Assembly (NCBI RefSeq): GCF_022163125.1
Contig: NZ_CP091881.1
Coordinates: forward strand, 9,013,285 to 9,077,284
Reading direction: 5' to 3'
Origin: Paenibacillus sp. HWE-109
GTDB taxonomy: Bacteria; Bacillota; Bacilli; Paenibacillales; NBRC-103111
Length of the DNA stretch: 64,000 nt
Shown here one piece after another: positions 58,787 to 64,000 of this stretch. Both the position numbers and the translations under genes were made by a program. Position 1 is the first letter of the stretch; each line of letters starts with the position of its first letter. The notes under the pieces are model-generated. The model made no database searches, had not been told where the DNA came from, and was given only the letters and a program-made list of their open reading frames with translations.

Positions 58787-61700
58787 TTATCTCAATAAAT
58801 CACCTATTCGCCATTTACCATCTTTTTTTGATCCACACGCCAAATCACCAATTAATTTATTTGCTCTTGAGAGCAAAGTTTCTTGGAACTTTGAGAGATC
58901 AATTTTCCTACCATATTTTATGGCAAAGTCTATGTTTTCAATCATTTTATATAGTTCCGTAATATCTTCTTCTGTAAAACCTTCAAGTCTTTCGCGGTAA
59001 TTGGTGTTAAAATAACTTGATGAAAATGCTACTTTATAGTAAAAATAATCATTAATTTCATTTTCAAAAGCAGCAAATAGTCCCCATCTTTTAGGTTTAG
59101 TTATAAACTGCTTATTATTTTTCAATATACGTTTCCAATCTTGAGCAGGAGGTAACAATTTTGTATTTTCCTCGCCTACGAGTACCTCACATATGTGAGG
59201 TAAGATTAACCTTATAATAAAGTAACAAACATAATCAGTGACAAGCCCCTGTTTAAATGGAAGAGGATCCCCGATTCGTTGTTCCCACTTTTCTATCATA
59301 TCCTCAGTTGCAAATTTCTCTTCACATAATATTATTTTGCTAAAGGAGTACATTTCAAATGCATTGTACTTTTCTAACCAATAGCTTTTTATAAAACCAT
59401 CACTAAAAGGAGTAGTATTGTCTTTTATTATAAGCTGTTTAATAAAATTTTTATCAAATTGCTCTGAATTTTCAATGATGTACGATAACCAAATTCTAAT
59501 AACTTGTTCTTTAAAATACTTATCCTCATTAACACTCTCGCGGGATAAGTTTGGTATAGGATATCTAAGTGTCTTCATTGACTCCCAAGGTAAAGAAAGT
59601 ATCGCTCTTGCTGCTGGGCCATCTAATGTACCTGGGAGCCCAATGGCTTGTCCTATTTTAAATCCAGCACGAATCATTATTGATTTTTGTCCATCTCCCA
59701 AATTATGGTAAAATTCTTCTTCTCTATTTTTTACAAGAATCTCGGGTTTTCCTTGTAAGATTTGTTTTTGTAATTTTTCGGCCAGTCGAGGATTAAAGAT
59801 CGCGATTTGACCCTTCAGTCCAGATGTTTGATCGTCAACATTAATTCTTATTGACTGCTCTTCTAAAAAATAAGGAAGGATAACCTTCATTGAAATTGGA
59901 TCAATGTGCTCGTTTGTCACACGCCCATCACTGCGAATATATTCCACTTCTAAACGATAGGGCAACTGCAAGCATACTTCTTCTAAATAATCTTTGATTT
60001 GATCCCACCTAGGAGGCAGATTTTCGTTAACTTGGTTTCCTTTAGATAGAACCATGGTTATACGAGTACCTTTAAATCTACCATGTCCCTCATTTTTTGT
60101 TTCTAGATAACGGATTAAACGAGTAGGACCATCGATTTGCAAATTTCTTTTCACATGATCGCCGCGAGGTGAATCCCACATTGCGGTTTCAACCTCAACC
60201 CTTTCAGATAAAAGAAAAGTTGATAGAAATCCGATTCCGAATTCTGAAACAGGAGCAAAGTCAATGTTATGCTTTCTTAATTGAGTTCTATGAGCATTAA
60301 ATTCATTTGATGAGTAATATGAGCTCCCCACATTTAAAAACCATTTTTCTAGTACATATTTGTCCATTCCTACTCCCTTGTCCAAAACTGTTAATCTAGG
60401 CAGTGGATGATCCTTTGTTCCTTCCTCATATCTAATAATAATTTTTCCTGCATTACCCCTTTTATAGTATTTATCGTGTAGCTCCATATACGAATCTTGT
60501 AGCAAACACGCATCAACAGCATTTTGAATAAGCTCTCTTATTGCAACAATTGGCTTACTGTAAATCCCTTTTCCCATAAGTAGTTGGTAGATGCGGTTCT
60601 GATCTAATTGAAAATTATAGGGCGCATAACTATATCCATTCTCAACTAATTTAGCCTCTACTTTATCTGGTAATGCGAAAGGCCATGGACGATGCATAGA
60701 CTCAAAAGTTTGTCTCGTAAACAGAATTTCACTTTGAATATCCGAACAGAATTGAATAATTCCATGGTGGACGATATGACTACTGCAATGCCCACGGTAA
60801 ACAGTACAATAATCTCCAACTTCCCAGTTAGAAATAGCAAGATGTTTACTCCATTCGAACACAGAGCGACTTTCCAGTATAGATAAGGTTTCAGGTAATA
60901 GGTAATGAAATAATACTGCTGGCGTCCTTTCACGATCAAAATCCATGATATCTGCCAACCTCAATGCTGCTGCCACTAATTGAAGATCAACGTTTGCGCA
61001 TCCAACTGGATACATCTCTGAAAATCGAAGTACACCGGGATTGTGTTCTTCATGTTCAACAAGAACGCTTGCAGGTTGATTGTGACTTACACAAATATCA
61101 ATTAACTTATTAAGAAAAGAAACTCCGTCAAAAGTTAATGAAGTTTTAATGTCGGGTAAACTTGCTTCGTTAAGCAAATGCAATCTTTGGAGTTCATTAA
61201 TTAGCTCTGTATATCTCTCGGTTAATCCATGACGCTCTCGTGTATCTAAACAGAGCAGTGCTTCTTCCGCCACTAAAAGTTTCTCTTGGGCGATTCTGCG
61301 ATCTGTTTCTGACAGATTAATATCTCCAATATTTTGACGAAGTATCTCCATATTATTCTGTTCTTGTGGAGACAGTCTGTCCCACAAATCTGAATTGCTA
61401 TCTAATCTTGCTGCTCTATCATTTTCGCTCAAAGCCATTCCTAAATCATGGAAAAATGCAGAAGCGGTCATTAGTGCAATTTCAGGCGGCGTCAACATTT
61501 GCCTTCTTGAAGGAGCAATAAGATTCCACATTAAATGGGCGACTTTTAACCCATGGTTTTCATCATGCATAGTGAAAAATTTCATTTCTTGAGAATTGGT
61601 ACGATTAAGAATTGGTAAAAATGATATAGATATTAGTTTTTCTAAGGCAGTATATAAATACCCGCATTTTATCTTCTCTTCATCACTCAAGACAGTTTCT

Positions 61701-61789
61701 TTCCACGAAGCATTACCATCGAAGTAACTCTTTAATCTTTTCATAAGATCAAGTTCAATAACTGATTTTGGTGTTGTTGCAAACATCAT
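58787..61789 (-). CDS. HD-domain hydrolase/HSP90-type ATPase fusion (candidate defence protein)
   Basis: 1000 residues. The N-terminal third carries an HD hydrolase core: H75-D76 with H79 (MHDENHG), H114-D115 (FFHDLGMAL) and a later metal Asp in LRLADIMDFDRERTP (near 280). The middle (about 395-560) is a GHKL/HSP90-type ATPase: IRELIQNAVDA (E419, N423), DKGVGMD (D470, G472, G474) and SEFGIGFLSTF with GTRITMVL. The C-terminal 420 residues are unassigned and helical. HD plus HSP90-like fusions have been described computationally in prokaryotic conflict systems; activity is not known to me. It lies 41 nt downstream of an Mrr-type nuclease gene on the same strand, so they are likely cotranscribed. 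It is flanked by inverted repeats. Confidence 0.85.
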   Translation of the reverse strand: MMFATTPKSVIELDLMKRLKSYFDGNASWKETVLSDEEKIKCGYLYTALEKLISISFLPILNRTNSQEMKFFTMHDENHGLKVAHLMWNLIAPSRRQMLTPPEIALMTASAFFHDLGMALSENDRAARLDSNSDLWDRLSPQEQNNMEILRQNIGDINLSETDRRIAQEKLLVAEEALLCLDTRERHGLTERYTELINELQRLHLLNEASLPDIKTSLTFDGVSFLNKLIDICVSHNQPASVLVEHEEHNPGVLRFSEMYPVGCANVDLQLVAAALRLADIMDFDRERTPAVLFHYLLPETLSILESRSVFEWSKHLAISNWEVGDYCTVYRGHCSSHIVHHGIIQFCSDIQSEILFTRQTFESMHRPWPFALPDKVEAKLVENGYSYAPYNFQLDQNRIYQLLMGKGIYSKPIVAIRELIQNAVDACLLQDSYMELHDKYYKRGNAGKIIIRYEEGTKDHPLPRLTVLDKGVGMDKYVLEKWFLNVGSSYYSSNEFNAHRTQLRKHNIDFAPVSEFGIGFLSTFLLSERVEVETAMWDSPRGDHVKRNLQIDGPTRLIRYLETKNEGHGRFKGTRITMVLSKGNQVNENLPPRWDQIKDYLEEVCLQLPYRLEVEYIRSDGRVTNEHIDPISMKVILPYFLEEQSIRINVDDQTSGLKGQIAIFNPRLAEKLQKQILQGKPEILVKNREEEFYHNLGDGQKSIMIRAGFKIGQAIGLPGTLDGPAARAILSLPWESMKTLRYPIPNLSRESVNEDKYFKEQVIRIWLSYIIENSEQFDKNFIKQLIIKDNTTPFSDGFIKSYWLEKYNAFEMYSFSKIILCEEKFATEDMIEKWEQRIGDPLPFKQGLVTDYVCYFIIRLILPHICEVLVGEENTKLLPPAQDWKRILKNNKQFITKPKRWGLFAAFENEINDYFYYKVAFSSSYFNTNYRERLEGFTEEDITELYKMIENIDFAIKYGRKIDLSKFQETLLSRANKLIGDLACGSKKDGKWRIGDLLR

Positions 61790-61830
61790 ATTTCATCCCC
61801 ATTATTTCAATAATATAGATTACAAGTTCA

Positions 61831-62571
61831 TTAATTATTATTTCTATATTCTTTATAAAACACATTTTCAACCCATCGCTTCATATCCTCATTTTCTTTG
61901 TAGCCTAACCGATAAGTATCGCGTTTGACATAGTCCAGCGCATCTTTAGTTAGTCTACTTGTAGTTACTATAAGAGCCTTAGTAGCGTTATTATCTTCAC
62001 GTATTGCTGATAGCTCCCTAACTTGATTAAGATGGACATAATTATTGACACCATATTTTTTGGCTTGCCAAATAGATTTAATTTCACCAATAATTTCATG
62101 ATGTTTACAAGCTATAACATCAATCCCTCCGTCACGAGTTGCTTTAGTTAGTCTCACTTTCCATCCTTCACTTTCTAATAAATGACCAACTAACTCTTCA
62201 AAAGTTCGCCAGTTCATTTCTGATAAAAGTTTCCCCTTATTTATTAATTCCATGGCAAGTAGTATAGAAGTTGGATATGTTTTAAACCATAATGGAGATT
62301 CTTCTTTTTTAGCATGCCATATTTCAGTAATAGACGAACTCTTGTTTATCTTATCAATAAATAAATTGTCAATCCCTGTCCACGCACTAACACATTCAAT
62401 GCTATGTGAGTTAAGTGGAGACGTTCTAAAATAGGCTTTTCTATTTTTTGTTTGTGATATGTATATAATTGGAACATGGCAACTTGCACATCTCGCCAAT
62501 CCTCTGTACTCTTCTTTATAAGCTGTTATATTTAATGTTCTATGCCTTTCTGCTAAATAAAAAACATTCAC
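61831..62571 (-). CDS. Mrr-type restriction endonuclease with CoiA-like Cys/His N-terminus
   Basis: 246 residues; the ATG follows GAGGTGATATAGTGA. Residues about 25-62 hold a putative zinc site (C28-x-x-C31, then H56 and C60: ARCASCHVPI, NSHSIECV), like the N-terminus of CoiA-type proteins. Residues 120-215 are a PD-(D/E)xK fold of the Mrr class: FEELVGHLLESEGWKVRLTK, catalytic Asp in DGGIDVIA (D151) and the Q-x-K motif in IKSIWQAKKYG (Q169, K171). Mrr nucleases cut foreign or modified DNA. It pairs with the HD-HSP90 protein in a likely operon; the nuclease would be the effector and the ATPase/HD protein the sensor or regulator (inference). Confidence 0.85.
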   Translation of the reverse strand: MNVFYLAERHRTLNITAYKEEYRGLARCASCHVPIIYISQTKNRKAYFRTSPLNSHSIECVSAWTGIDNLFIDKINKSSSITEIWHAKKEESPLWFKTYPTSILLAMELINKGKLLSEMNWRTFEELVGHLLESEGWKVRLTKATRDGGIDVIACKHHEIIGEIKSIWQAKKYGVNNYVHLNQVRELSAIREDNNATKALIVTTSRLTKDALDYVKRDTYRLGYKENEDMKRWVENVFYKEYRNNN

Positions 62572-62658
62572 TATATCACCTCGATTGAATTCATTTTAGG
62601 TACAAATTAATTTCCATCCCCCAAATGAAGCTTTAGTGACCTTAGCTTGAGAGTAGTG

Positions 62659-63218
62659 TTAATATTGGATGCCCAACAGAATGGCGCCTACGCTATTTTT
62701 TATTTTTGTTATATCTTTTTCTTTTGTATTTACGAACTTTTCCGTATACTCGTCTTTCAATCTATCAAACCAACTCCGTAAAATACTAGGGTCAAAGGGT
62801 AAATGAGCCAGCTTACGAATAGAATTATAACGGTAATTTAAATAATTTAAGAACTTTCTATCTTCGTCATATATTATTTCATGCTGCCCCCGCTCACCAG
62901 ATCTATCGTTATGAACAATGTCTTCTTTAAATCCCCAAGCATACGCATCTAACCGCGGCTCGACTACATCGGCATTTTGTTCTATTAGTTTATTAAATCG
63001 CTTTCTCTAATCCCTTCATAACCGTCACCTGAGAATATTGATTGATTTATTATTTTCATTATAGGTCCGTATACTTTTTCTAAAAGATCTTTGTTGGCAG
63101 AATACCTTTTTTCTTGATGTTCCTTATTAAAGGTAATCCAGTAAGTAACCCCCCCTGTTAATAAAGCAGTTAAAATAATTATGCTAATTTCTAGGATTAT
63201 ATTTGGGTTTGAATTCAT
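62659..63218 (-). pseudogene. Membrane-anchored protein, frameshifted (third gene of the module)
   Basis: ATG 63218 has a strong site (AAGGAGCATTAATTA). The first frame gives a membrane helix (about 8-30) and a charged domain up to SGDGYEGIRESDLIN and a stop near 62985. One added A in the run GAAAGC (about 63004) shifts to a frame that continues NKLIEQNADVVEPRLDAY, FKEDIVHNDRSGERGQHE, DPSILRSWFDRLKDEYTEKF and ends at TAA 62661-62659. So the intact protein would have about 186 residues: one N-terminal helix and a cytoplasmic domain. It is either a pseudogene, a slippage site, or a homopolymer error. It heads the minus-strand HSP90/Mrr cluster, 87 nt before the Mrr gene. Confidence 0.7.
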
Positions 63219-63688
63219 TAATTAATGCTCCTTTGATTATCTGATCAGACTTGGTGGCCAAGAACCTAATTTCTATTACCTTTCGAATGGACCCACGGAA
63301 GAGATGCATGAAACACCTGTGTCGATGCTACATTGAAAGCCTTCAAGTAATGTCTAATATTGTATCCACCCTTTTGTTAAGTGTTTGAATCTTAGATTCA
63401 ATGCTCTGATCCAGACCGTTTCTTTTTTTAGAATTGGGAAGCAAGATATGTCGCTAATTCTTTTTATGAAACCTCTCTTATCTCCCACATAACTAGCCTC
63501 ACAGATTGGCTTATCTTCTTGGTTGTTTGTCCTAACTTTCTACGAACCAGATACATATGTATAAGAATATCATACCAAAAAAATAGTGTAATTGGGTTAT
63601 TTTGTCGATATTTTCAGTTTCGAAGCATGACAACCAATAAAGGAGGGGACGGCTGCTTATAGTTATTCTCAAAAGAGAATGAATAAGA
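63219..63688. other. Intergenic stretch upstream of the defence-like module
   Basis: No complete gene is seen. On the minus strand 63343-63453 is an open frame with coiled-coil-like composition (DQSIESKIQTLNKRVDTILD) but no start signal. It may be a relic. The promoter of the module should lie here but I find no convincing -35/-10 pair. Confidence 0.4.
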
Positions 63689-64000
63689 GCGGATGATCTT
63701 GTGGGGTTATTCTCTGAAGAATACTCTCCAGATCGGACTTCGAAGTAAAGATACTGAAAGCATGGTTGTAACAGGGCAAACATGAGTGCATTCTGTCAGT
63801 TTTAAACTACGAAGCATTACAAATCAAAAAATAGGGGGGGAGACCTTGCGGGGTATGCTTTGAAGAAAGACTTCTTAGCTAGGCTCCGAAGAAAAAGCAA
63901 CTGAATCCTTGGTTGTGACCTAACAACCAAGGCAACCTTCCCATTCGCGGCGGCTTCCACAAGGACAAAAGACGGCTTTTTACAAACCCCAACTTCCCAA
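63689..64000. repeat. Right inverted repeat flanking the HD-HSP90/Mrr module (cut by window end)
   Basis: Reverse complement of 58242-58550; similarity continues to the last base (TTACAAACCCCAACTTCCCAA), so the repeat extends beyond the window and probably includes the long palindrome found next to the left copy. Confidence 0.85.

Overview
The window looks like a chromosomal segment of a Paenibacillus-type member of the Bacillota. Grounds: two YesM/YesN-type two-component systems with LplA/LplB/LplC-type sugar importers, a secreted family 8 polysaccharide lyase with discoidin domains, a copper-amine-oxidase-type 'stalk' protein, a wall-associated RHS protein, strong AGGAGG-type ribosome binding sites, and dispersed palindromic repeats that I associate with this genus. 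No rRNA, tRNA or multi-repeat CRISPR array was seen.

Region 1 (1-14.9 kb) is a patchwork of small loci. It holds the start of a secreted Ig-like protein, a transposase remnant, a one-protein two-component system whose kinase half lacks the usual phospho-accepting His, a class-C beta-lactamase-like lipoprotein, one broken and one intact GNAT acetyltransferase, an aldo/keto reductase divergent from a MerR regulator with a textbook 19-bp-spacer promoter, a MarR/NmrA-like operon with matching operator-like sites, a PhoB-type two-component system, and a TraB/GumN relic with its middle deleted. Many spacers carry gene relics.

Region 2 (15.8-38.4 kb) is a polysaccharide-utilisation locus: YesM/YesN pair 1, importer 1 (two permeases and a binding protein), PL8 lyase, YesN/YesM pair 2, importer 2, GH95 glycosidase, PhyH-family dioxygenase, and a convergent LysM-GMC oxidoreductase. 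CcpA (cre)-like boxes sit at three transcription-unit heads, which fits carbon-catabolite control. No ABC ATPase is present, so a shared MsmX-type ATPase elsewhere is presumed.

Region 3 (38.7-57.5 kb) is an AT-rich accessory region. About 17 small genes and gene relics, mostly unrelated to one another, resemble a store of orphan immunity or accessory cassettes. Several are separated by a recurring motif (AATAAAACA, about 4 nt, TTTCAT) just after stop codons. The array is bracketed by two copies of a 60-nt structured repeat whose core resembles a type I-C CRISPR repeat; each copy is followed by a terminator. It leads into a Kelch/FN3 secreted protein with a YD-repeat tail, a large RHS protein, its C-terminal toxin tip (split off by a one-base frameshift at the core/tip junction) and a likely immunity gene.

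Region 4 (57.6-64 kb) contains GC-rich long palindromes. A pair of inverted repeats of about 310 bp then flanks a minus-strand three-gene module: a membrane-anchored protein (frameshifted), a protein with a CoiA-like Cys/His N-terminus and an Mrr-type nuclease domain, and a 1000-residue HD-hydrolase/HSP90-type ATPase fusion. This is the best candidate in the window for a poorly described defence system.
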